Origin: Litorilinea aerophila
GTDB taxonomy: Bacteria; Chloroflexota; Anaerolineae; Caldilineales; Caldilineaceae
DNA length: 51,479 nt
Assembly (NCBI GenBank): GCA_945897075.1
Contig: CAMDEX010000011.1
Span: 1-51,479, forward strand
Direction: 5' to 3'
Below, one piece after another: positions 32,931-40,251 of the stretch (its first letter is position 1; each line of letters starts with the position of its first letter). The notes beneath the pieces are model-generated. The model saw nothing but the letters and a program-made list of their open reading frames with translations. It had not been told where the DNA came from and did not search any database. Made by a program: the position numbers and the translations under genes.

Positions 32931-32959
32931 ACTATACTCGAAAAATTCATACTTGTCAA
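32931..32959 (-). promoter_or_regulatory. Sigma70 promoter of the ABC sugar transporter operon
   Basis: On the - strand: -35 TTGACA (complement of 32954-32959), 17-base spacer, -10 TATAGT (complement of 32931-32936). It is the best-matching promoter I saw in the window. Confidence 0.82.
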
Positions 32960-33180
32960 GCACCAATTTTTCTGTTTTGCTACTGAATTTGCGGAACGCA
33001 GATTGCGCAGAAACCACAGATTGACGCAGATTTTTAATCCGCGTCAATCCGCCCTTTCCGCGTAATCCGCGTTCTATTTTCAGAGCAAGGATTGGATTTT
33101 CGGCTCAAGCTTGTTACAATAGACCGGCGAAAGTAGCAACACCCATGAAGGAAGTCAATTCATAAGACCAGGAGCACCCC

Positions 33181-34332
33181 ATGTCTTCCCCCCTCCGTAT
33201 CGGCGTCATCGGTCTCGGCCAGCGCGGTTTGCAACACCTTGCCGCGCTCTGGCAGCTACAGCAGGAAGGCGCAGCGGAGATCGTCGCGCTGGGCGACGCC
33301 TTCCCCGCCAATTTGACCGTCGCGAAGCTGGGCACGTATGTGCCCGGTCTGCCCGCCGAGAGTATCGAACGCACGACGAACACCCATTCGCTCATCGACG
33401 CCGACCTGCTGGACGCGCTCTACATCGCCATCCCGCCCAATGTCCACAAGGGCGAAGTGGTGGCTGCGGCCCAGGCTGGCATCCATCTCTTTGTGGAAAA
33501 GCCGATGAGCCTCTATCTGGACGAGGCGCTCGAAATGGAGAACGCCATCCGTGACGCGGGTATCATCTCGACTGTCGGCTTCCAACAGCGCTACGACAGC
33601 CAACACGAAGCGTTGGCCGGCTTTCTGGCCGACAAGCCTGTGGTGATGGCCTGCTATACACTGCACGCGCCGATTGAAGCCCACAGCGTCAAACACACCT
33701 TCACCGAGACAGTGGGCGGGCCAAAGAATCGGGTGTGGACGGCCAGCCGGGCCTGGTCTGGCGGCACAGTCGTGGAGGCGGGTATCCACCCCCTCGACCT
33801 CTGGCGCTACTGGTTTGGGGATGTGGTGTGGGTGCAGGCCCACTACATCCAGCGCCCGCCCGCCGAGATCTTCGACGGCGCGGACAACCCCTACGCCTAC
33901 AACGCCACCTTCGGCTTTGCCAATGGCGCGCTGGGGGTGATGACCCTTTCCCGTCTGCGCCGGGTCTACGCCAGCTACGGGGAGCATCAGGTGCTGTGGA
34001 ACGAGGGGCGGGTGGTGTTGGAGCGGGAGAGCCTGACCGCCTTCCACTACGGCGGCGACTATCCCCCGGCCCAGACGCCGGCTCCGGGAGAGGTGCGCAG
34101 CCTTCTGCACGGCAAAAATACCAACGACACCACCTACGAAATCGCCGCCGCTTTCGTGCGCGCTGTGCAGGAGAAGCGCCAGGAATTGGTGCGATCCTCC
34201 TTCAGCGACGCTATGAACAGTCTGGCCGCGGTCATCGCCGCCAACGTTTCCGACGAACTGGGCGGGGCGCGGGTGGAGATCGATGAATTGATGAATTCGG
34301 AAAAGTACGCAGCCCATCGAGCAAAAAAATGA
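33181..34332 (+). CDS. Gfo/Idh/MocA family NAD(P)-dependent oxidoreductase
   Basis: 383 residues. N-terminal Rossmann motif IGVIGLGQRG; the family signature E106-K107-P108 (FVEKPMSL). The C-terminal half (GGTVVEAGIHPLDLWRYWFG) holds the conserved G-x-x-x-D/H-P-L-D-L catalytic/substrate motif. It oxidises or reduces a sugar, inositol or sugar-nucleotide; the substrate is not evident. It is divergent from the sugar-transport operon but separated by its own leader, and is followed by a 2-hydroxyacid dehydrogenase on the same strand. Start ATG 33181 has AGGAGCACCCC upstream. Confidence 0.9.
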   Translation: MSSPLRIGVIGLGQRGLQHLAALWQLQQEGAAEIVALGDAFPANLTVAKLGTYVPGLPAESIERTTNTHSLIDADLLDALYIAIPPNVHKGEVVAAAQAGIHLFVEKPMSLYLDEALEMENAIRDAGIISTVGFQQRYDSQHEALAGFLADKPVVMACYTLHAPIEAHSVKHTFTETVGGPKNRVWTASRAWSGGTVVEAGIHPLDLWRYWFGDVVWVQAHYIQRPPAEIFDGADNPYAYNATFGFANGALGVMTLSRLRRVYASYGEHQVLWNEGRVVLERESLTAFHYGGDYPPAQTPAPGEVRSLLHGKNTNDTTYEIAAAFVRAVQEKRQELVRSSFSDAMNSLAAVIAANVSDELGGARVEIDELMNSEKYAAHRAKK

Positions 34333-34387
34333 AGGGAGGAAGGGAGGAAGGGATGAGATGTTCCTCCCTTCCTCCCTTCCTCCCTTC
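34331..34387. repeat. 23-bp perfect inverted repeat of GGAAGGGA units
   Basis: Homopurine arm 34331-34353 (GAAGGGAGGAAGGGAGGAAG...) and complementary homopyrimidine arm 34365-34387, loop of 11. The last two bases of the Gfo/Idh stop codon lie in the left arm. It is between two co-directional genes. Confidence 0.9.
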
Positions 34388-34411
34388 TCCAACCCACCGG
34401 AGCTATACCCA

Positions 34412-35353
34412 ATGAACCTTCTCATCTATCCCCCTCTCCCCCCCGCCGAACTGGCCCAGGTGCAGGCCATCTCCGAGGGCATGGAGATTGTCAACGCCCA
34501 GAGTGAGGCCGAAGCGTTGGCCGCGATTGGCGAGGCCGAGGCGATGTATGGCACTCTGACCCCGGCACTGCTGGCGCGGGCGGCCAAGCTGAAATGGCTG
34601 CAAACGCCCATTGCCGGGCTGGAGCATTATATGTTTCCAGAACTGGCCGAAAGCCCGGTGGTGGTGAGCAATATGGCGAAAATCTACAACGATATGATTG
34701 CCGATCACGCCATGACCTATATTCTGATGTTTGCGCGCGGTTTCCACGTCTACTTTCGGCGGCAGATGGCGGGCGTGTGGGAAGAGGGCGCGCCCGTGCG
34801 TCACCTGGCCGACTGCACGCTGGGCATCATCGGCTTGGGCGGCATCGGCACAGATCTGGCGCAGCGGGGCAAGGCCGCCCAGATGCGGGTGATCGCGGTC
34901 GAGGCCCGGCCCCGCGCAAAGCCGGACTTTGTGGACGAACTCTGGCCCGCCGACCGGCTGCCCGATCTGATGGCCCAGTCGGATTTTGTGGTCAGTTGTG
35001 TGCCGCAGACACCTGCCACCGTCGGGCTGATCGGCGCGGCAGAGATCGGGCTGATGAAACCGAGCGCCTTTCTGATCAACATCAGCCGCGGCGTGGTGGT
35101 CAAGCTGGACGCGCTGGTGGAGGCGTTGCAGACCGGGCGCATCGCCGGCGCGGGGCTGGATGTCTACGAAATCGAGCCGTTGCCAGCGGGCCACCCGCTG
35201 TGGAGGATGGAAAATGTGATCCTGACGCCGCACGTGGCTGCCATCAACCCGCATGTGGCCCAGCGCCGTATCGACACCCTCACCGCCAATCTGCGCCGCT
35301 ATCTGGCGGGCGAGCCGCTGCGTAATGTGGTGGACAAGAAGATGCTCTTTTAG
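34412..35353 (+). CDS. D-2-hydroxyacid dehydrogenase family protein, second copy
   Basis: 313 residues from ATG 34412 (CGGAG upstream, CCCAATG context); the longer frame is read from the inverted repeat. Rossmann motif IIGLGGIGTD. Catalytic Arg in NISRGVVVK, Glu in YEIEPLPAG and His in TPHVAAI. It lacks the extra N-terminal part of formate or phosphoglycerate dehydrogenases. Substrate unknown; it clusters with glyoxylate/hydroxypyruvate reductase-like enzymes by length. It probably shares a transcript with the Gfo/Idh gene. A family-A palindrome follows the stop. Confidence 0.9.
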   Translation: MNLLIYPPLPPAELAQVQAISEGMEIVNAQSEAEALAAIGEAEAMYGTLTPALLARAAKLKWLQTPIAGLEHYMFPELAESPVVVSNMAKIYNDMIADHAMTYILMFARGFHVYFRRQMAGVWEEGAPVRHLADCTLGIIGLGGIGTDLAQRGKAAQMRVIAVEARPRAKPDFVDELWPADRLPDLMAQSDFVVSCVPQTPATVGLIGAAEIGLMKPSAFLINISRGVVVKLDALVEALQTGRIAGAGLDVYEIEPLPAGHPLWRMENVILTPHVAAINPHVAQRRIDTLTANLRRYLAGEPLRNVVDKKMLF

Positions 35354-35358
35354 TGTTT

Positions 35359-35385
35359 GTAGGTCGGACTGACAGTCCGACCTAC
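35359..35385. repeat. 27-bp perfect palindrome, family A, solo copy
   Basis: Arm GTAGGTCGGACTG, centre A, exact complement. It lies 5 bases after the dehydrogenase stop and 3 bases before the ribosome site of the next gene. Confidence 0.95.
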
Positions 35386-35402
35386 GGGAAGGAATGGGCA
35401 AA

Positions 35403-36494
35403 ATGGCATCCCAATCTGGTTTTCTCGTCATCAGCGACATCACCGGCTACACTCTCTTCCTGAGCAAGTCTGAGTTGGAGCACGCGCAGGAGATTTTACA
35501 GACGCTGCTCGAACTGCTGATTGACCACAACCGCCCGCCGCTGATCATCTCGCGCACCGCGGGCGACGCGGTGATCAGCTATGCGCTGGCGGGCGTTCCC
35601 CTGCAAGGCCAGACATTTGTCGAACTGATGGAAGATACTTACGTCTCTTTCCGCCGCGCCATCGAATTGATGGTGATGAACAACACCTGTCAGTGTAACG
35701 CCTGCGCCAATATCTCCGGCCTCGACCTGAAATTCTTCGTCCATCACGGCGCATTTGGCATTCAAAAGCTGGGTGGCCACGACGAACTGGTGGGCAGCGA
35801 CGTCAATCTGCTGCATCGCCTGCTCAAAAACCGGGTGGTGGAGGCTACCGGCGTGCGCGCCTACACCCTCTACAGCGACGCCGCCATCCGCGCCCTGGGG
35901 CTGGACGGCTTCACCGCCAGCCTTGTGCCCCATCAAGAGAGCTACGAACACCTGGGCGCGGTGGCGCTCTGGGTGCAGGATATGCACCCGGTCTGGCTGG
36001 CGAAGCAGAAGGCGAGTCTGATCACCATCCCCCCGGAGCGGGTCACGCTGGAGGTCAGCACGGAAATCAGCCTGCCGCCCCATCAGGTTTGGGACTATCT
36101 GATCCAGCCCGAATTTCAGAGTGTGATTGTTGGCTCGGATCGCCAGGAAATTACCCATACGCACAACGGACGGGTGGCACCGGGCAGCGTCTACGTCTGC
36201 TATCACGGCAAGCAGATCATCCGCCGCACAATTCTGCAATGGCGACCTTTTGAGGAGATGATTACCGAAGACCTGACGCCGTTGCCCACTTATTCTGTGC
36301 CGATTGGCTACAGCCTGACGCCAACCGCCGCCGGCACTCGCATCACCCAAACCTTTGGCAAAGGCAGGGGTCCCCTGCGTCTGATCGGGGACCTGGTAAT
36401 CAAAGCCATGGCCAAACAGGCCCAGGTAGATATTGAGAAGTTTCGGGATGCGGTTCAGTCAGATTTTCAATCGAGAGACGGAAAAATGACGTAG
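35403..36494 (+). CDS. DUF2652 - SRPBCC two-domain protein
   Basis: 363 residues from ATG 35403, ten bases after AAGGA; the ATG at 35394 is one base from that site. The first domain (to about 200) is DUF2652, distantly like class III nucleotide cyclases: FLVISDITGYTLFLSKSELEHA then SRTAGDAVISYAL, but I cannot show full catalytic metal and transition-state residues. The second domain (about 205-355) is a START/SRPBCC lipid-binding-type fold (LEVSTEISLPPHQVWDYLIQ...). Both domains occur fused in other bacteria; the role is unknown, perhaps sensing a hydrophobic ligand. Its last 28 bases overlap the convergent GNAT gene. Confidence 0.82.
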   Translation: MASQSGFLVISDITGYTLFLSKSELEHAQEILQTLLELLIDHNRPPLIISRTAGDAVISYALAGVPLQGQTFVELMEDTYVSFRRAIELMVMNNTCQCNACANISGLDLKFFVHHGAFGIQKLGGHDELVGSDVNLLHRLLKNRVVEATGVRAYTLYSDAAIRALGLDGFTASLVPHQESYEHLGAVALWVQDMHPVWLAKQKASLITIPPERVTLEVSTEISLPPHQVWDYLIQPEFQSVIVGSDRQEITHTHNGRVAPGSVYVCYHGKQIIRRTILQWRPFEEMITEDLTPLPTYSVPIGYSLTPTAAGTRITQTFGKGRGPLRLIGDLVIKAMAKQAQVDIEKFRDAVQSDFQSRDGKMT

Positions 36495-37252
36495 ACGCCC
36501 TCTTTGCGCGCGAGCGCATCCAATTCCTCGATCACCGCGTCCCAGCGATCGCGCTGCGCGGTCACTGCGGCCATCGCGGCCGGGGAGAGTGCGCCGCTCG
36601 CCTGCTGGCGTTCCCATTCGTGCTGGTAGTGGCGGTAATAGGCCATTGCCATCCAGCGATCCGGTCTGTCCACAAAGCCAAAGCGGTGATGCCATTCCCG
36701 GCTGGCCTCGTTGCCCAGCATAAAACGGCTGGAGAGTTCGGGATAGCCGGCGTCGTGCAGCGCGTTGAGCGCATCCGCCAGCAATGCATTCGCCACCCCC
36801 TGCCGTCGCCAGCCGGGGATCACAAAGAGCAGATCCAAGAAGGCCCGCCCGTCCTTCTTCTCCACAAGCAGCGCCGCGCCCACAATTTTGCCCGCGTCCA
36901 CGGCCAACCGCGCCGCGGGCAGGGGGCGTCCGCGCGCGCCGGCAAAGAAGCCGGTCAGATTCTTCTGCGCGGCCTTCACAATGGCTTTCATCTCCCAGTC
37001 GCAATAGTCAATGGTGTCGGCAAAAGCGGCATAATAGGCCGGGATGAGTGCGTTCATATCGTTCTCGCTGGGCGGGCGCAGAACGCAGGGCGCGGCAACG
37101 GGCCGTCTGGTCACGGGGAGGCTGGCCGTCACAACCGCCATTGCGGACGGGGTGATGTGGGCTTTGTCGCCGTAATACTCGTGCTTCCAGCCCAGGCGGT
37201 GGGGCAGCCGCTGAAATTCGTCGCCGGTCATCGGAATGTGTTGGCTTTTCAT
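36467..37252 (-). CDS. GNAT-family N-acetyltransferase
   Basis: 261 residues from ATG 37252, directly behind GGGAG; upstream codons of the open frame come from hairpin repeats. GNAT motif A with the acetyl-CoA pyrophosphate loop is LLFVIPGWRRQGVANALL. Flanking parts are MRPPSENDMNALIPAYYAAF (strand 1 / helix 1) and HHRFGFVDRPDRW (motif B, F-G-F). The N-terminal 60 residues and C-terminal helical 45 residues are extensions. Acceptor unknown. It overlaps the + strand DUF2652 gene tail to tail by 28 bases, so termination must occur within each other's coding DNA. Confidence 0.85.
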   Translation of the reverse strand: MKSQHIPMTGDEFQRLPHRLGWKHEYYGDKAHITPSAMAVVTASLPVTRRPVAAPCVLRPPSENDMNALIPAYYAAFADTIDYCDWEMKAIVKAAQKNLTGFFAGARGRPLPAARLAVDAGKIVGAALLVEKKDGRAFLDLLFVIPGWRRQGVANALLADALNALHDAGYPELSSRFMLGNEASREWHHRFGFVDRPDRWMAMAYYRHYQHEWERQQASGALSPAAMAAVTAQRDRWDAVIEELDALARKEGVYVIFPSLD

Positions 37253-37274
37253 TCTCCCGCTCCCCTCGTTTCGG

Positions 37275-37312
37275 CAAAGTCCCCGGCACGTTCTGTAGTG
37301 CCGGGGACTTTG
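37275..37312. repeat. 38-bp hairpin family C (CAAAGTCCCCGGCAC type)
   Basis: 15-bp perfect arms, 8-base loop. A sister of the same total length is at 39013-39050. Confidence 0.92.
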
Positions 37313-37323
37313 CAACGACACCG

Positions 37324-37365
37324 GAAAGAAAAGCGCCCGGACCGTTTTGGCCTGGGCGCTCTTTG
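37324..37365 (-). terminator. Rho-independent terminator on the - strand
   Basis: GAGCGCCC / GGGCGCT stem followed on the - strand by TTTTCTTT (complement of 37324-37331). It would end transcripts coming from the DIP1984 gene before the GNAT gene. Confidence 0.6.
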
Positions 37366-37621
37366 TGGAAATTCGTGTTTGCCCCTGACCCACCCTCACG
37401 TCAAGTTCAGATCAGCACGCGGTGATGACAATGACAATACCCGGTACACTTGTGACATTACTGGGCATCACTGTGAAAGGATTCGCTGCCCCTTGCAATT
37501 CCTGTAAAGGGGTGGCATCTTTTTTTTACCCCAAGAGCCAGGGGTTTGTGCTCGCCTCTGCCCTCGTCGCTACCAACACGAATTGTCTGCCTGCTTATGT
37601 TCCTGTTTGTCAGCTTGTTGG

Positions 37622-38080
37622 TTACTCAATCAACTCCGTCAGCCAGTTCAGCTCCTGGATACGGGTGTCCAACTCGCGACGCTGGCGCGCCAGCGTGTCC
37701 GCTTCCCGCTGCAAGGCTGCTGCATCCAGCACGCTCTCATAACGCAATTCTGTGCGCGTGAAGCGATCCTGCGTGGGAATGGCGGCCTGGGCCATCTCGC
37801 GCAGCATCCCTTGCTGCGCGCCCAGCGTGTCGCGCACGGCCAGCGCGTCCGCCATCGAGAGCGTATCGTCAAAGGCTGTCGTCGTGTTCGTGCGGTTGAT
37901 GTGCTGCACCAGCCCAGTCAACTGCGTGTACAGCTCGCGCAGTTGGGTCAACAGCGCCTGCGGGTCTTCGGAGGGGCGGCTGCCCTCCTGGACTTTGGCG
38001 TTCTGGGATGCGCGCTTGCGCAGTTCCGCAATGCGTTTTTGTGTGTCTGCCCGCAAAATCAGGGCCTCTGCCAGTTTCAT
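37622..38080 (-). CDS. DIP1984 family protein (septicolysin-like)
   Basis: 152 residues, the normal family length. It begins MKLAEALILRADTQKRIAEL, and has NAKVQEGSRPSEDPQALL and LVQHINRTNTTTAF, which are the conserved blocks of the DIP1984 family. It is almost entirely helical, predicted coiled coil in both halves. Related proteins have been annotated as septicolysin, but no activity is established. It is monocistronic; neighbours are unrelated. Confidence 0.9.
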   Translation of the reverse strand: MKLAEALILRADTQKRIAELRKRASQNAKVQEGSRPSEDPQALLTQLRELYTQLTGLVQHINRTNTTTAFDDTLSMADALAVRDTLGAQQGMLREMAQAAIPTQDRFTRTELRYESVLDAAALQREADTLARQRRELDTRIQELNWLTELIE

Positions 38081-38450
38081 CTTTCCACCATTAACCTTTC
38101 ATTCGGCAAAATGCCGACAAACAGGACGGAGAGAATAGCACAGGTGGAACGGCTGGTCAAATTTTTCAATCCGAAAAATCGTGCAACTGCTGATTTTCGC
38201 TGATTTTTTGGCTTTGATCCGTTCTAATCCGCCCCACCTGCGTCATCCGCGTTCTATTTCGGTCAAATTGAGAATTACTGACCCGCATACTTGCCACTTG
38301 ACGAACCGGTGAAACCTGATCTATGATCTCTAGGCTAGAAACTCCCCTGTAATTCATCTTTATTCGTTCAACACCGCGCATTCGGTTGTAGCCGGGTTGC
38401 GAGTGCTTGTGCGGCAGTGTGTGTAGCGTCTTTGCGAAGGATGTGTAGAT
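38081..38450 (+). other. 370-base gap with repeat fragments
   Basis: Contains a GCTGATTTTCGCTGATTTTT stretch and ATCCGCGTTCTATTTC repeat sequence (38200-38262; related to 33015-33076 and 14642-14812) and the leader of the cohesin-like gene with AAGGA before its ATG. No gene or clear promoter seen. Confidence 0.6.
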
Positions 38451-39011
38451 ATGCGCAACGTTCTGCTCTCTCTGGTCGCCGCCGCTATCTTCTGTTTGTT
38501 CTCCCCAGCCGTTCTGCATACCGCGCCGGACGCCACTCCAGAAATTCGACTTTTGGCAAAAGTCGAACCTCTTCAGGAGACGACTGCGCTCACCGCCTTT
38601 GATCTGGCGATCTCCGTGCAAAACGCGGCTGATCTGGGCGGCTTTGAGTTCGATATCGTCTACAACCGCGCCACCGCCCAGATCACCGGCATCACCCCGC
38701 GCAGCTTTTTCGGCCAGGCGGGTCAGTGCAATTCCAGCACAGTGCGCTGCGCGGCCGGTCTTGGCCCCGCGCACAAAAGCGACCGCTCGCGCAGTGGCGG
38801 CTATTCCTACGGCGCGGCGGCCGCGGCCAACGGCTCCGGTCTGCTGGCGGTCATCCACATACAGACGACCGCCAACCCCGACAGTCTGACCTTTACGATT
38901 GCCAACGCCCTCGTCGTGAACAGCCAGGGCACGCCGATCACACAAAATGTAACATTACAATTGAGCCGCAGTTCTGGCGCACAGATTTTCCTGCCGATGA
39001 TTGACCGCTAG
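38451..39011 (+). CDS. Secreted cohesin-like domain protein
   Basis: 186 residues. Signal peptide (about 1-26), then a cohesin-type beta-sandwich: TAFDLAISVQNAADLGGFEF, DIVYNRATAQITGI, and the closing LLAVIHIQTTANPDSLTFTI. The C-terminal tail is AQIFLPMIDR. Cohesins bind dockerins in a Ca2+-dependent way, and the next gene encodes a dockerin-like pair of EF-hand loops, so the two products may dock. Residues about 31-40 (EIRLLAKVEPL) are encoded by a 33-bp palindromic element inserted just after the signal peptide. A 38-bp hairpin follows the stop by one base. Confidence 0.8.
   Translation: MRNVLLSLVAAAIFCLFSPAVLHTAPDATPEIRLLAKVEPLQETTALTAFDLAISVQNAADLGGFEFDIVYNRATAQITGITPRSFFGQAGQCNSSTVRCAAGLGPAHKSDRSRSGGYSYGAAAAANGSGLLAVIHIQTTANPDSLTFTIANALVVNSQGTPITQNVTLQLSRSSGAQIFLPMIDR
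38540..38572. repeat. 33-bp palindromic element family B inside the cohesin-like gene
   Basis: Arms AGAAATTCGACTTTTG and CAAAAGTCGAACCTCT with one central base. It begins at codon position 3 and is translated as EIRLLAKVEPL. It is a sister of 47047-47079 and 27766-27799. Confidence 0.9.
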
Positions 39012-39012
39012 T

Positions 39013-39050
39013 CAAAGTCCCCGGCACTTTCTGAAGTGCCGGGGACTTTG
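39013..39050. repeat. 38-bp hairpin family C, terminator-like
   Basis: Arms CAAAGTCCCCGGCAC and GTGCCGGGGACTTTG extended by matching AA/TT-type pairs around TTTCTGAA. It starts one base after the cohesin gene's stop codon and ends eight bases before the next gene's leader. Confidence 0.9.
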
Positions 39051-39069
39051 ATTTGAAATGGAGGTTCGT

Positions 39070-40212
39070 ATGCTGACTCTCAGCCGACAGCGCCGCAGCC
39101 CTCCCGCTTGGCGTGCCATTCGTCTCTTGCTTTCTCTGGCAATTGTCCTCTCTGGCACTCTGCTGCCCAGCCAGCCCGCGCGAGCCGCGCCCGCCCCCCG
39201 CCCCAACCGAACCGAGAGCGTTAGCGACCGGTTGAACAACCGGCTGCGCCCCCAGCAGACACCGATCAACCAGGCATGCCCGCTCTTTGGCGATGCGGAC
39301 TGCGATTGCAGCGTTGCCGCCAACGACATCCAAGCCTACGCCAGCCACTGGGCCGAGACGAACAGCAGCCCGGCCTATCACATCAACTTCGATGCCGATG
39401 GCGACGGTGACGTGGATGTGGCCGACATCCAGGCTGCTGCGGCCCATCTGGGCGACGTCTGTACGCCCAGCGGTCTCACCGCCACCATCACCGGCGCTGT
39501 CATCAACGAGGCCACCAACGCCGCGATTGCCAACGCCCGCATCGTCGCCAGCAGCACGGCCTATTCCACCACCACCGACGCGACTGGTTATTTTGCTCTG
39601 GCTGCCCCGCCCGGCGACTATCTCCTCCAGATCAGCGCGGCCAATTTCACCGGCGACGAACGCGCGGTCAGCGCGCTTGCCAACCAGCTTACCCCTGTGC
39701 AGGATGTACGCCTCTACCCGCTGGACAGCAAAACCGCGGCCATCGGCACAAGCGGCGGTGTCATCACCAACAGCCTGAGCAGTTCCAGTCTGGCCTTCCC
39801 CGCCGGTGCGCTGGCGACGACACAGCAGGTGCGTGTGACCTATCTGCCCAACGACGGGCTGCCCGGCGGCTTCCCCGACGGCTCCGTGCCGATGGGTTTT
39901 AGCTCCTTCCAGCCGGAGGGAGTCGTTTTTCCCCAGGGCAAGGAAGTCCTGTGGACTGTGGCCTACACGGGGACACTGCCCGTAGGCACCGATACTCTGT
40001 GTTACTGGTGGGATGGCAAAGAGGAGCGCTGGCGGGATCCCGTGCCGGGCAAAGTCGTCGAGTTGCCCGACCGCAGCAAAGCCTTGCAAGCGCGCGTGCC
40101 CCACTTCTCGGCCTACGGCCACGCGCTGCCGGGGGTGGCCGGTCAACGCCCCGGTCAGGGCGGCGACCCAATTGTGGGGGAGGCCAACGCAGGCAAAGGC
40201 CCCGATCAGTGA
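39070..40212 (+). CDS. Dockerin and CpD-like domain protein, N-terminal part of an interrupted RHS gene
   Basis: 380 residues from ATG 39070, four bases after GGAGGT; an ATG four codons earlier overlaps that site. Signal peptide to about PARA. A dockerin type I module with two Ca2+ loops follows: GDADCDCSVAANDIQAYASH and FDADGDGDVDVADIQAAAAH. Then a carboxypeptidase-regulatory-like domain (TATITGAVINEATNAAIANA) and a region with QQVRVTYLPNDGLPGG typical of the leaders of RHS proteins. It stops at TGA 40210-40212, but the frame continues open into the RHS gene, with the coding-like sequence QKSGCSINLGTGSVSENY. Most likely one gene of about 2330 codons split by a nonsense codon. Confidence 0.75.
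   Translation: MLTLSRQRRSPPAWRAIRLLLSLAIVLSGTLLPSQPARAAPAPRPNRTESVSDRLNNRLRPQQTPINQACPLFGDADCDCSVAANDIQAYASHWAETNSSPAYHINFDADGDGDVDVADIQAAAAHLGDVCTPSGLTATITGAVINEATNAAIANARIVASSTAYSTTTDATGYFALAAPPGDYLLQISAANFTGDERAVSALANQLTPVQDVRLYPLDSKTAAIGTSGGVITNSLSSSSLAFPAGALATTQQVRVTYLPNDGLPGGFPDGSVPMGFSSFQPEGVVFPQGKEVLWTVAYTGTLPVGTDTLCYWWDGKEERWRDPVPGKVVELPDRSKALQARVPHFSAYGHALPGVAGQRPGQGGDPIVGEANAGKGPDQ
40210..40212 (+). other. In-frame TGA joining the dockerin part and the RHS part
   Basis: Codons ...CCC GAT CAG TGA CAA AAG TCT GGT TGC... are in frame with both open regions. The base after TGA is C, the leakiest context known in Escherichia coli. The downstream part has only a GTG at 40252 and no ribosome site as a start. 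Confidence 0.85.
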
Positions 40213-40251
40213 CAAAAGTCTGGTTGCTCCATCAACCTGGGCACCGGTTCG

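Larger units (their letters stand above)
32656..33180. other. 525-base divergent control region
   Basis: Holds both operators and the promoter of the binding-protein gene, a weaker AGCGCT motif near 32896, a repeat block with TCCGCGTAATCCGCGTTCTA (33015-33076), and the leader of the + strand Gfo/Idh gene with AGGAGCACCCC before its ATG. An A/T-rich stretch at 32800-32980 suits promoters. No gene seen. Confidence 0.7.
37253..37621 (-). other. 369-base gap with hairpins
   Basis: Holds the family-C hairpin (37275-37312), a terminator (37324-37365) and about 250 bases of unremarkable sequence with a T-run near 37520 and no convincing gene on either strand. Confidence 0.6.

Noticed and set aside
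37422..37742. Possible small + strand gene in the gap before the DIP1984 gene
   Set aside because: No ribosome site or recognisable product, and its 3' third overlaps a well-supported gene on the other strand.
40210..40212. TGA read as tryptophan or selenocysteine by the organism
   Set aside because: TGA serves as the normal stop for other genes here (e.g. both antitoxins and the heptaheme cytochrome), so general reassignment is excluded; the next codons do not resemble a selenoprotein context. Local read-through remains possible.
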